From the NCBI GenBank assembly GCA_028285445.1, contig JANQPQ010000033.1, positions 16,280-80,279 on the forward strand: 64,000 bases of DNA, in the 5' to 3' direction. This DNA comes from Cyclobacteriaceae bacterium. GTDB taxonomy: Bacteria > Bacteroidota > Bacteroidia > Cytophagales > Cyclobacteriaceae. A program made the translations under genes and the position numbers. Shown piece after piece: positions 1 through 6,989 of this stretch. The notes beneath the pieces were generated by a model, which ran no database searches, was not told where the DNA came from, and worked only from the letters and a program-made list of their open reading frames with translations. How positions within the stretch are numbered: the stretch's first letter is position 1; every line of letters begins with the position of its first letter.

Positions 1-420
1 CACCTGACCACATTACTGCTAATTGCACTACTAACCATAGTGGCTTCCATCAGTACGGGCATTTACTTCACTACCCGACAAGCAAAAAAGCAGAATCAAA
101 AAATCTGGGACCTGCAAACCAGGCGCCTGCTTATTAACCTTGCCATTCCATTGGTTACTGGCGGCCTTCTCTGTCTTACCCTTTTGCTACAAGGCTATGT
201 CGGCATTATATCGCCACTGACTTTAATCTTCTACGGACTGGCACTGGTTAATGCCAGCAAGTATACACTAGGCGAAATTCGCAGCCTTGGGCTAGCGCAA
301 ATAATCCTTGGCCTCATTGCGATGCAGTTTATAGGATATGGGTTGATATTTTGGGCCATAGGCTTTGGCTTATTGCACATCATCTACGGGGCCGTTATGC
401 AAATGAGGTATAAGTCGTGA
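1..420 (+). CDS. Multi-spanning membrane protein, 5' end missing
   Basis: The frame is open from the first base of the window, so the gene begins upstream. An in-frame GTG at 40 exists, but it would cut into a hydrophobic helix that starts at base 4, so I treat the entry as partial. The visible 139 residues form about five membrane segments (roughly 1-22, 45-65, 70-90, 98-114 and 116-134), with a charged KKQNQK stretch after the first. The motif around LALVNASKYTLGEIR resembles small Bacteroidota membrane proteins encoded next to a winged-helix regulator; this is from memory and no function is known to me. The stop overlaps the next start (GTGA), so the pair is translationally coupled. Confidence 0.7.
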   Translation, partial: HLTTLLLIALLTIVASISTGIYFTTRQAKKQNQKIWDLQTRRLLINLAIPLVTGGLLCLTLLLQGYVGIISPLTLIFYGLALVNASKYTLGEIRSLGLAQIILGLIAMQFIGYGLIFWAIGFGLLHIIYGAVMQMRYKS

Positions 421-707
421 AGAACCTACTAAAGGATCTGGATAAGGCCTTCGAGAACAAGGTTAGGCTGGGTGTTATGTCAGCGCTAATTGTAAACGAA
501 TACCTGGATTTTAACTCATTGAAAGAATTACTTGATGTGACTGATGGAAACCTCGCTAGTCATCTGAAATACCTGGAGAAGAATAAGTATATCAAGTTCA
601 AAAAAGAGTTCCTGGATAGAAAGCCCAACACCAAATACTCAGTAACTGCCAAGGGCAAGGATGCTTTCCTTAAACATATTAAGGCCATCGAGCAATTACT
701 GAAATAA
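417..707 (+). CDS. Small winged-helix transcriptional regulator
   Basis: A 96-residue, single-domain winged-helix DNA-binding protein. Residues about 15-75 contain the helix-turn-helix (VNEYLDFNSLKELLDVTDGN then LASHLKYLEKNKYI) and the wing (KKEFLDRKPNTKYSVTAKGKDAF), the layout of the short MarR/ArsR-like HTH_34 type regulators. There is no ligand domain. The GTG start at 417 overlaps the TGA of the membrane protein, so the two are made from one transcript. The likely job is to repress its own operon, possibly with the membrane partner as sensor, but that is inference. Confidence 0.8.
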   Translation: MKNLLKDLDKAFENKVRLGVMSALIVNEYLDFNSLKELLDVTDGNLASHLKYLEKNKYIKFKKEFLDRKPNTKYSVTAKGKDAFLKHIKAIEQLLK

Positions 708-790
708 GGCAATTCACCAGTGGGTTGAAATACTCCTCATCATTTCTTTAAATTAGTACCTAACGCAAGTTTGCTCTGAAATTAATAGAT

Positions 791-1300
791 GTGCAGAACC
801 AGGAGCTTTGGGACAAAATCAGAAGGTTTGAAATTGGTGACCCCACTGCCGAATTCACCTTTGTTGAAAGGTTAGCCCGTGAAAACAGTTGGTCACTGGA
901 GTACTCTGCTCGTGCAGTACTGGAATACAAGAAATTCATGTTTCTAATCCGTATCGCTTCGCACCCCTTAACGCCCTCCGATCAGGTTGACCAAGTTTGG
1001 CACCTGCATCTTCTATACACAGAATCTTATTGGGAAGAGTTCTGTTTAGGAGTTTTAAAGCAAAAAGTACAGCACGGACCCACAAAAGGAGGATCTGATG
1101 AAAAGGCAAAATTTGACAATTGGTACGAAAAGACCAAGGAATTGTATCGATCCACATTCGGCGTAGATGTCCCGGACGACATTTGGCCACCTAGCGAAAT
1201 CAGGTTTGGGCAAATCAGGTTTACCAGAGTTAACTTACATAAGAACTGGATTATCAGAAAACCAAGACTATTTACAAAGTGGAAACTCTCGAAAAACTAA
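791..1300 (+). CDS. GRDP-like (glycine-rich domain protein-like) protein
   Basis: A 169-residue soluble protein starting at GTG 791. Residues about 40-80 carry KKFMFLIRIASHPLTPSDQVDQVWHLHLLYTESYW, whose core VDxxWHLHxxxTxxYW is the hallmark I associate with the plant and bacterial glycine-rich-domain-protein-like family (PF07173 type). No signal peptide or membrane helix is seen and the biochemical role is unknown. The C-terminal 45 residues are basic. A weak -7-like box (CAAGTTTG, 766-773) lies 17 bases upstream. The gene overlaps the next one by 22 bases in a different frame, so the two are co-translated; the partner carries a Cys/Gly repeat tail, which makes a functional pair likely. Confidence 0.75.
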   Translation: MQNQELWDKIRRFEIGDPTAEFTFVERLARENSWSLEYSARAVLEYKKFMFLIRIASHPLTPSDQVDQVWHLHLLYTESYWEEFCLGVLKQKVQHGPTKGGSDEKAKFDNWYEKTKELYRSTFGVDVPDDIWPPSEIRFGQIRFTRVNLHKNWIIRKPRLFTKWKLSKN

Positions 1301-2076
1301 CTCCTGCCGAAACCTATCTGATATTGGAAGGGTCAAAAGCATCCTACAAGGAGTTATTGAAATATACCTTCGTCGATTTATTGCTTAAGAAGGTATTAAA
1401 GTCTGAGGATCATGAATATCAGGCAAATGAAAATGATCCTGTTAGAACTTTATCTTTTGTAACCCGGGGAATCAACTTTGGTGAATACTATTGTAAGAAA
1501 CATGAGATTGTATTTGTATCGCCCTTCATGAACAGTGATGACCTCGAGCTACAGTTTAAGCACCTGGTCAAAATGGGCTACGAAAATGCCTCCTCAAAAA
1601 GAAGTTTCATATTTGATCGCATCTGCGCAAGTGAGGATATTGCCAAATCTATTGATCAGGGTTTATTCAGTAAACTTTTCGGACGAGTTAAACTTAATGC
1701 ACATGGGCAGCAGTTGCGCGAAAACATAACCTCAGAGGTCGATCAACTCGAAAAGATCATTCCTGAGCTTGTAAGATCCAACCCCGACAAGACACTTGAG
1801 ATTCTCAGAAAAATCAACGGCAATGTATACCTGCTGAAAAGTTTTGATTTCGAGATGCTGAAAAAAGTTGATGAGGAATTTGTGAAACAAGCAAAGAAAT
1901 CCACGCCTGAAGATTCGACTGGCTGCGGCGGGTGTTTTGTCTATTTTGGCGACTACTCTGAATCATTCGACTCAGGTTTTGACTCGGCTAGCGCTGAATC
2001 AGGCAGCGGCTCCAGCGGTTGTAGTGGATGTGGCGGCTGCAGTGGTTGTGGTGGCTGCGGAGGGTGTGGTTCCTAA
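1279..2076 (+). CDS. Protein with Cys-x-x / Gly-rich repeat tail (TIGR04222-like)
   Basis: A 265-residue protein starting at GTG 1279 inside the end of the GRDP-like gene. The N-terminal part (1-210) is helical and soluble-looking, beginning with LTPAETYLILEG, and resembles the family I remember as TIGR04222. No transmembrane helix is evident. The tail from residue 215 is low complexity: Cys at 216 and 219, an acidic aromatic/Ser linker, then Cys at 248, 251, 254, 257, 260 and 263, an exact three-residue period of the form C-[SG]-G. The tail could bind metal, form a cross-linked rod, or be a modification substrate; none of this is shown. There is no neighbouring modification enzyme. The family assignment is moderate, the tail is seen directly. 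Confidence 0.72.
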   Translation: METLEKLTPAETYLILEGSKASYKELLKYTFVDLLLKKVLKSEDHEYQANENDPVRTLSFVTRGINFGEYYCKKHEIVFVSPFMNSDDLELQFKHLVKMGYENASSKRSFIFDRICASEDIAKSIDQGLFSKLFGRVKLNAHGQQLRENITSEVDQLEKIIPELVRSNPDKTLEILRKINGNVYLLKSFDFEMLKKVDEEFVKQAKKSTPEDSTGCGGCFVYFGDYSESFDSGFDSASAESGSGSSGCSGCGGCSGCGGCGGCGS

Positions 2077-2126
2077 ACCGCCAAAGTCTACTCCACTCGT
2101 ACAAATCGAATTTCCTTAAAAAAATA

Positions 2127-2158
2127 TTTGCACTTAGAAACTTATTGTTTTAGCATTG
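2127..2158 (+). promoter_or_regulatory. Bacteroidota-type promoter of the GntR/ABC operon
   Basis: A -33 element TTTG (2127-2130), a 20-base spacer and a -7 element TAGCATTG (2151-2158), one mismatch from TAnnTTTG. The spacing is what the primary sigma factor of this phylum uses. The start of transcription would fall inside the palindrome at 2158-2180. Confidence 0.55.
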
Positions 2159-2180
2159 TGTATATATACAGTATATACAC
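2158..2180. promoter_or_regulatory. Operator palindrome of the YtrA-type regulator
   Basis: Perfect inverted repeat with 9-base arms GTGTATATA and TATATACAC around a 5-base spacer (TACAG). It contains GTGTA-N13-TACAC, the spacing I recall for the Bacillus YtrA operator. It begins at the last base of the -7 box and ends 41 bases before the regulator start, so a bound repressor would block initiation. Confidence 0.65.
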
Positions 2181-2221
2181 TATAAACAATAAGAACAATC
2201 TTGTTATTTGTGTAGCCTCAT

Positions 2222-2611
2222 ATGAAAATCATTATCTCAAACGCCTCCCCAGAGCCCATTTATGAGCAAATAGGCAAGCAGATCAAAGCTCAGATAATAT
2301 CTGGTGATTTGCAGGAAGGTCAAAGTTTACCATCAATTCGGAAGCTAGCCAAAGAGCTCCACATCAGTGTAATCACTACCAAAAGAGCCTATGAAGAGCT
2401 GGAAAAAGAGGGCTTTATAGACACTGTCGGTGGCAAGGGCACTTTTGTAGCCATTCAGAATAAGGAGCTCCTGCGCGAGAAGAAAATGAAATCGATTGAA
2501 GATCTAATGGCAGAAATGGTAACCGAAGCCAGAAAAATGGGAATCACGCTTGTTGAGCTTGAAGAGATGCTCACTATTCTCTATGGCGATAGCAATGAGG
2601 AAGACGAGTAA
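2222..2611 (+). CDS. GntR family regulator, YtrA subfamily
   Basis: A 129-residue repressor. Residues about 10-72 are the GntR winged helix: PIYEQIGKQIKAQIISGDLQEGQSLPSIRKLAKEL, the recognition helix SVITTKRAYEELEKEGFI and the wing GGKGTFVA. The C-terminal domain is short (about 50 residues, two helices), as in the YtrA subfamily, which controls ABC-2 type transporters. It is the first gene of an operon with an ATPase and two permeases, and a fitting palindrome lies directly upstream, so autorepression is likely. The effector is unknown; in Bacillus the counterparts respond to cell-wall-active antibiotics (family knowledge). Confidence 0.92.
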   Translation: MKIIISNASPEPIYEQIGKQIKAQIISGDLQEGQSLPSIRKLAKELHISVITTKRAYEELEKEGFIDTVGGKGTFVAIQNKELLREKKMKSIEDLMAEMVTEARKMGITLVELEEMLTILYGDSNEEDE

Positions 2612-2637
2612 CAAACAAAGGAAAAACTGAATTGATT

Positions 2638-3516
2638 ATGACTGAGAACACCCTGGAAATATCAAACCTTACCAAACACTATCGTGACTTTAGTTTGGAG
2701 GATGTCACATTCAATTTGCCAAAAGGTTACATCATGGGACTGATTGGCCCCAACGGTGCCGGCAAAACGACCATTATTAAAACCATTATGAACCTCGTAA
2801 TGAAGCAGCAAGGAGTCATTAAAATTTTTGGCTTAGACCACCAGGATTATGAAGTAGAGGTTAAGAAAAGAATTGGTTTTGTTTACGATACGCCCCATTT
2901 CTATGGTCACCTTACCCTGAAGAGACTCCGAAATGTTGTTGCACCATTCTACGAAAACTGGGACAACACGGTATTCAACGACCTTGTCAACCGTTTCGGG
3001 CTGCCAATGAATAAAGTGATAAGGAAATTTTCTCGAGGCATGTCAATGAAAGCCTCTATCGCCATAGCCCTCTCCCATCATGCCGAATTCATCATAATGG
3101 ACGAGCCAACTTCAGGATTAGATCCTGTTATTAGGAGGGAAATGCTTGACATGCTGAGGGATATGATGATGGATGGCGACACATCTATACTGTTTTCTTC
3201 TCATGTCACAACAGACATTGAGCAAGCAGCTGATTACATTACCTACATCAATCATGGCAAGGTGGTTTTTTCAAAAACCAAAGATGAAGTGTTTGAGAAC
3301 TACGCGGTAGTAAAAGGCGGTAACGACTTGCTGGATGCCGATACTCGGAAGAATTTGGTTGCAGTTAGGAGCAGCGAATTTGGTTTTGAAGGACTTACTT
3401 CTGACATAGCAGCATCTCGTAGCTTATTCGGCGATTCAGCTGTTTACGACAAGGCTTCCCTGGAAGACATCATGTTCTTCAACAACTTACAATCAAAGTC
3501 TATCACCCATGCTTAG
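2638..3516 (+). CDS. ABC transporter ATP-binding protein (YtrB-like)
   Basis: A 292-residue ATPase starting at ATG 2638; a TTG six bases earlier is less likely. Walker A GPNGAGKT is at residues 37-44, the signature is degenerate (SRGMS, about 132-136), Walker B IIMDEP follows at about 152-157, and the switch His sits in SSHVTTD. About 80 extra C-terminal residues follow the domain, as is usual for ATPases of YtrA-controlled or bacteriocin-type exporters. It should power the two permeases encoded next, which overlap and follow it (8-base overlap with the first). The cargo is unknown. Confidence 0.92.
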   Translation: MTENTLEISNLTKHYRDFSLEDVTFNLPKGYIMGLIGPNGAGKTTIIKTIMNLVMKQQGVIKIFGLDHQDYEVEVKKRIGFVYDTPHFYGHLTLKRLRNVVAPFYENWDNTVFNDLVNRFGLPMNKVIRKFSRGMSMKASIAIALSHHAEFIIMDEPTSGLDPVIRREMLDMLRDMMMDGDTSILFSSHVTTDIEQAADYITYINHGKVVFSKTKDEVFENYAVVKGGNDLLDADTRKNLVAVRSSEFGFEGLTSDIAASRSLFGDSAVYDKASLEDIMFFNNLQSKSITHA

Positions 3517-4183
3517 GCTGCTGGCTAAAGATTTTCGTGCTCATCGCGATTACCTGCTGCTGTTTGTGGCAGTGTATGCCAGCATCAGCCTGGGGTTTTT
3601 CCTGGCTCTTTCCGGCGACTTCGGTTTTGAGCCGGAGATGTTCATACTGATTTACTTTCTCGGGGGCATGTTTGCCTCTAAGCTCTTTGTAATACTGGAC
3701 GAAGTTGCGGCATCAAATGCTTTCATTGCCAGTTTGCCCATAACTCGAAACAACCAAGTGCTCGCCAGGTACCTGTCTACTTTTATCCTCACCGTAGTGG
3801 CGGCGGTTGTACATCTGGCAGTTTTTGAGATTACAGCTCCCGACGAGCTCAAAGCCATGGCCGGAATTGTATCACAGCCGGCTGTTTGGATTCTTCCGGT
3901 GATACTCGTTATTATATCTTCAACTTTCTCTTACCCACTGCTATACAAATTTGGCATGGTACGAGGTGCGCTGATCTATGCCATCAGCATTACCATGCTT
4001 CTTGTTTTATCTATGAAAATTACCATGACCCTAAATGCTGGCGAATCAATTCGTAATGTAATAACTGCCTTGTTGGCCCAGCCGGCATGGTTGATAATAG
4101 TGCAAATGCTACTACTTATAACCATGCTGCTGACAATCTCAATTTTCGTTTCAACCCGCATCTTTAAATCAAGCGACATATGA
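3509..4183 (+). CDS. ABC-2 type permease subunit
   Basis: A 224-residue integral membrane protein with about six hydrophobic segments (roughly 16-36, 44-64, 92-112, 123-143, 150-168 and 190-212). A cytoplasmic stretch IASLPITRNNQVLARYLS matches the SLPxTRxxxxxARY motif common in ABC-2 permeases of this group. It overlaps the ATPase gene by 8 bases and the next permease by 4 (ATGA), which means coupled translation. It probably forms a heterodimer with the next protein. Substrate unknown. Confidence 0.85.
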   Translation: MLRLLAKDFRAHRDYLLLFVAVYASISLGFFLALSGDFGFEPEMFILIYFLGGMFASKLFVILDEVAASNAFIASLPITRNNQVLARYLSTFILTVVAAVVHLAVFEITAPDELKAMAGIVSQPAVWILPVILVIISSTFSYPLLYKFGMVRGALIYAISITMLLVLSMKITMTLNAGESIRNVITALLAQPAWLIIVQMLLLITMLLTISIFVSTRIFKSSDI

Positions 4184-4815
4184 ATCGGCAAAGAATACAA
4201 AACCTGGTTTATCACGACTTTCGCACTTTCGGAAAGCAGATCTTGCAATATTCTTTCTTCATTCTAATGATTGGGATGGCCATCACCTTTATAAATACGA
4301 ATACACTAATGGTCTTTTCGGGTGGAGTCGGGAACATTATTATGGTAGTGATTGCAGCATTTGCGCTGGAACATACCAACAATGCAATTCGCATGCATAC
4401 GGCTAGCCTTCCTGTAACACGCAGGGAAATCGTTGCTGCCCGCTACCTGTCTGCATTAATAATTGTTGTAGCTAATACTATCCTCCATTTTGTGCTTTTT
4501 AATGCGCTTGAATCCTATATCGACCCCAACCCGACATACACCAGCCTTTGGCAATTTGGTTCCGGCTTAATGTTTGGGCTCGTTCAACTGTCGCTGTTCT
4601 TCATCTTATTTTATAGGGTTCATCTTCTGGTCGCTGTAATCATTTTCGTGTTGCCCACAACTGCTTGGAGAACGATTTCTCCCAACAAAGAATTCATGAT
4701 GGGATTGGTTCCGGAGAGTTCGGGGGAACTGCTTATCTACCTATCGATAACCATAGCAACGCTGGCATTCTCCTATTTCCACACGGCCTCCTATTTCAGT
4801 AAAAAAAATCTCTAA
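4180..4815 (+). CDS. ABC-2 type permease subunit, paralogue of the previous one
   Basis: A 211-residue membrane protein with about six hydrophobic segments. It has the same cytoplasmic motif as the preceding gene (TASLPVTRREIVAARYLSA), so the two are paralogues that likely pair in one exporter. The ATG overlaps the previous stop. It is the last gene of the GntR-ABC-permease-permease operon; 18 bases separate it from the DoxX-like gene, which may be read through on the same transcript. Confidence 0.83.
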   Translation: MNRQRIQNLVYHDFRTFGKQILQYSFFILMIGMAITFINTNTLMVFSGGVGNIIMVVIAAFALEHTNNAIRMHTASLPVTRREIVAARYLSALIIVVANTILHFVLFNALESYIDPNPTYTSLWQFGSGLMFGLVQLSLFFILFYRVHLLVAVIIFVLPTTAWRTISPNKEFMMGLVPESSGELLIYLSITIATLAFSYFHTASYFSKKNL

Positions 4816-4833
4816 CACCAACCACCAAGTCTA

Positions 4834-6075
4834 ATGTTATCCCTCGAGACCAAAGAATCCTGGAGCTCAATCGAGCGCCTTGTCTTTCGATTCCTGTTCA
4901 CCTACGTAGTGCTATATATAGTTCTGCTGGTACTGGCGCGCCTGTTGGAAACTCCAACACGCTGGTTTGCGGAGTATGTGTTACACTGGGGTGGCGACTT
5001 CAATGCCAGCAGTACTGGTAGTGGTGATCGGACATTCGATTATGTACGTTTAGCACTCAATGGATTTCTTACTATAGTGGTGGCAAGTTCCTGGTCATTG
5101 GCAGATAAGTCCAGGCAATCATACAATGTGCTGTCGTATTGGTTTAGAGCATTCCTAAGAGTGACACTCTTGCTGGCCATGCTTCTCTATGGATTTGTCA
5201 AAGTCTTCAAAGGTCAATTCCCAGACCATAGTTTGTTGCGCTTAATACAACCTTTAGGAACTATGAGTCCTATGGGCCTGGCCTGGACCTTCCTCGGGCA
5301 CTCTTTTGCCTACAATATCTTTATGGGATTATCTGAAGTGTTGGGAGGCATGCTGATGCTTTATCGGCGCACCGTCACTTTGGGAAGCCTGGTAATTATG
5401 GGTGTAATGGCCAACGTGATGATGATGAACTTCACCTACGATATTCCTGTGAAGCTCTTTTCCACGCACCTCTTCCTCATGGCTTTCGTACTTTTTCTTT
5501 ATGATAGACAAAGAGTCATCAATCTTTTTCTTCGGAACCAAACCATTGAACTATGCCACGAGCATGTCGCTGCCAAGGCCAAATTCCTGAACGCCGTACT
5601 GCCGATTGCTAAAGGGCTATTGATAGTTGTTGCCGGCCTGGTTGTAGTGGGCCAGTTCTTTATTCAGTTTGATATTCGAGATCAATTAAAGACCAAATCA
5701 GATTTACATGGCATCTGGGAAACTGAACTCTTTGTAAAGAACAATGATACCATCCCTCCGCTGCTAACTGATGAGGAACGTTGGCGCTATTTGGTAATAG
5801 AAATGAAAGATGGCCTGGCCGTAAAGTCCATGACCGATTCCTTGATGAGATATCAATATGATGACCAATTCGAATCGCTGGAATTAGTACTTTCCTCAAA
5901 AGATGAAGATTTTCGGAGTAGTTTTAAATATGAATTGGACGGAGACCTGCTCCGCCTTGAGGGCCTTCATCATAGCGATTCTATAACCATGCGGTTGCGT
6001 AAGAAGCCCATCACAGATTTCTTACTGGTCAATCGTGGATTTCACTGGGTCAACGAAACGCCATATAATCGTTAA
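4834..6075 (+). CDS. DoxX-like integral membrane protein
   Basis: A 413-residue protein. The first ~240 residues contain about seven membrane helices, among them the region from FVKVFKGQFP to MMMNFTYDIPVKLFSTHLFLMAFVLF, which resembles the large DoxX-like proteins of Bacteroidota. One more helix (about 252-275) precedes a soluble C-terminal domain of about 135 residues (LHGIWETELFV ... LRLEGLHHSDSITMRLRKKP), a beta-rich region likely outside the membrane. DoxX relatives are linked to quinone-dependent or thiol redox chemistry, but no active-site residue can be pointed out here. It lies just downstream of the ABC operon and upstream of the peroxiredoxin fusion. Confidence 0.7.
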   Translation: MLSLETKESWSSIERLVFRFLFTYVVLYIVLLVLARLLETPTRWFAEYVLHWGGDFNASSTGSGDRTFDYVRLALNGFLTIVVASSWSLADKSRQSYNVLSYWFRAFLRVTLLLAMLLYGFVKVFKGQFPDHSLLRLIQPLGTMSPMGLAWTFLGHSFAYNIFMGLSEVLGGMLMLYRRTVTLGSLVIMGVMANVMMMNFTYDIPVKLFSTHLFLMAFVLFLYDRQRVINLFLRNQTIELCHEHVAAKAKFLNAVLPIAKGLLIVVAGLVVVGQFFIQFDIRDQLKTKSDLHGIWETELFVKNNDTIPPLLTDEERWRYLVIEMKDGLAVKSMTDSLMRYQYDDQFESLELVLSSKDEDFRSSFKYELDGDLLRLEGLHHSDSITMRLRKKPITDFLLVNRGFHWVNETPYNR

Positions 6076-6128
6076 GGCACTATATCTTGCCAATTGTTGT
6101 TATGCCTAGACGATAAATCACTACCAAA

Positions 6129-6950
6129 ATGCCCAACACACTCAAGCCTGGTGAAAAATTTCCGGATTTTGAATTGCCCGATCAGAATGGCAAAAATCGG
6201 AAGTTATCTTCCTTTACTCGACAAAGCGAAGCCGACAAAAGATATGGATTCAAAGATGGCTATCCAATCATTGTAATATTCTCTCGTGGTTTCTTTTGCC
6301 CTCGCGATCAGCAGCAGTTTAGAAACCTGGTGGCATTTCAAAATGAGCTTAATGTAAACTTTTGCAAGCTGGTTTCCATCAGCGCCGATGAGCCTCTTGT
6401 CTCTTCCGCGTTCCGGTCAGGATTAGGAGCCAATTGGCCATTCTTGTCTGATTTGGATCGTAAGCTGATAAAAGAGCTGAATATTCTGGATGAAACCGAA
6501 GGCGAATATGCCTACCGATCCCTGCCCTACACTTTCGTTTTAAAACCTAATCTTGAAATATATAAAGTGTATGATGGATGGTACTTCGTTGGTCGGCCTA
6601 CGGTGGAAGAGTTGCGTCAAGATCTGCGAGCTATTATGCAAGAAATGGATTACTACTCATATGAAGTCTTTAATACTGAGCATGTAAAGAAAATCCGTAT
6701 ACCACAGCAGACTTGGGAAGAAGGTAAAGTCAGCCATTCTGAAAATGCTCTTGTTGGAGTTGTGGATTCATTCGACCTTCGTACTGGCAATGGTTATATA
6801 AAAACCGGGGAAATTGATGGTTTGATCTTTTTTAATTTTACTGCCATACCAGGATCTGGCTATCGCACCATTAGACCAGGAACCAAAGTTAAGTTTGAGC
6901 TAGTGGAAACGCCGACTGGTATTTCAGCAAGTAATGTTGTGGAAGTGTGA
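6129..6950 (+). CDS. Peroxiredoxin-like protein fused to a cold-shock domain
   Basis: A 273-residue two-domain protein. Residues 6-175 are an AhpC/TSA-type thioredoxin fold: KPGEKFPDFELPDQNGK, then FSRGFFCPRDQQQ with a candidate peroxidatic Cys57, and a cis-Pro region SLPYTFVLKP. The usual PxxxTxxC is replaced by SRGFFCP, as in one-Cys 'redoxin' relatives; a second Cys is at 79. Residues 209-273 match a cold-shock domain: GVVDSFDLRTGNGYIK (RNP1-like GNGYIK, 220-225), LIFFNF (RNP2-like, 232-237), then AIPGSGYRTIRPGTKVKFEL and an ASNVVEV end. It may be a thiol peroxidase or redox sensor tethered to RNA or single-stranded DNA; the coupling is inference. It stands alone 53 bases after the DoxX-like gene. 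Confidence 0.82.
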   Translation: MPNTLKPGEKFPDFELPDQNGKNRKLSSFTRQSEADKRYGFKDGYPIIVIFSRGFFCPRDQQQFRNLVAFQNELNVNFCKLVSISADEPLVSSAFRSGLGANWPFLSDLDRKLIKELNILDETEGEYAYRSLPYTFVLKPNLEIYKVYDGWYFVGRPTVEELRQDLRAIMQEMDYYSYEVFNTEHVKKIRIPQQTWEEGKVSHSENALVGVVDSFDLRTGNGYIKTGEIDGLIFFNFTAIPGSGYRTIRPGTKVKFELVETPTGISASNVVEV

Positions 6951-6989
6951 GACCACAATCACCGATATCCCTGATCGCAATACCATCCA

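Noticed and set aside
936..1190. 84-codon minus-strand frame inside the GRDP-like gene
   Set aside because: Antisense shadow of a coding region with a conserved motif on the plus strand.
2000..2075. GGC/TGT-rich tract resembling a simple sequence repeat
   Set aside because: It is the coding sequence of the Cys-x-x tail with varied codons, not a uniform microsatellite.
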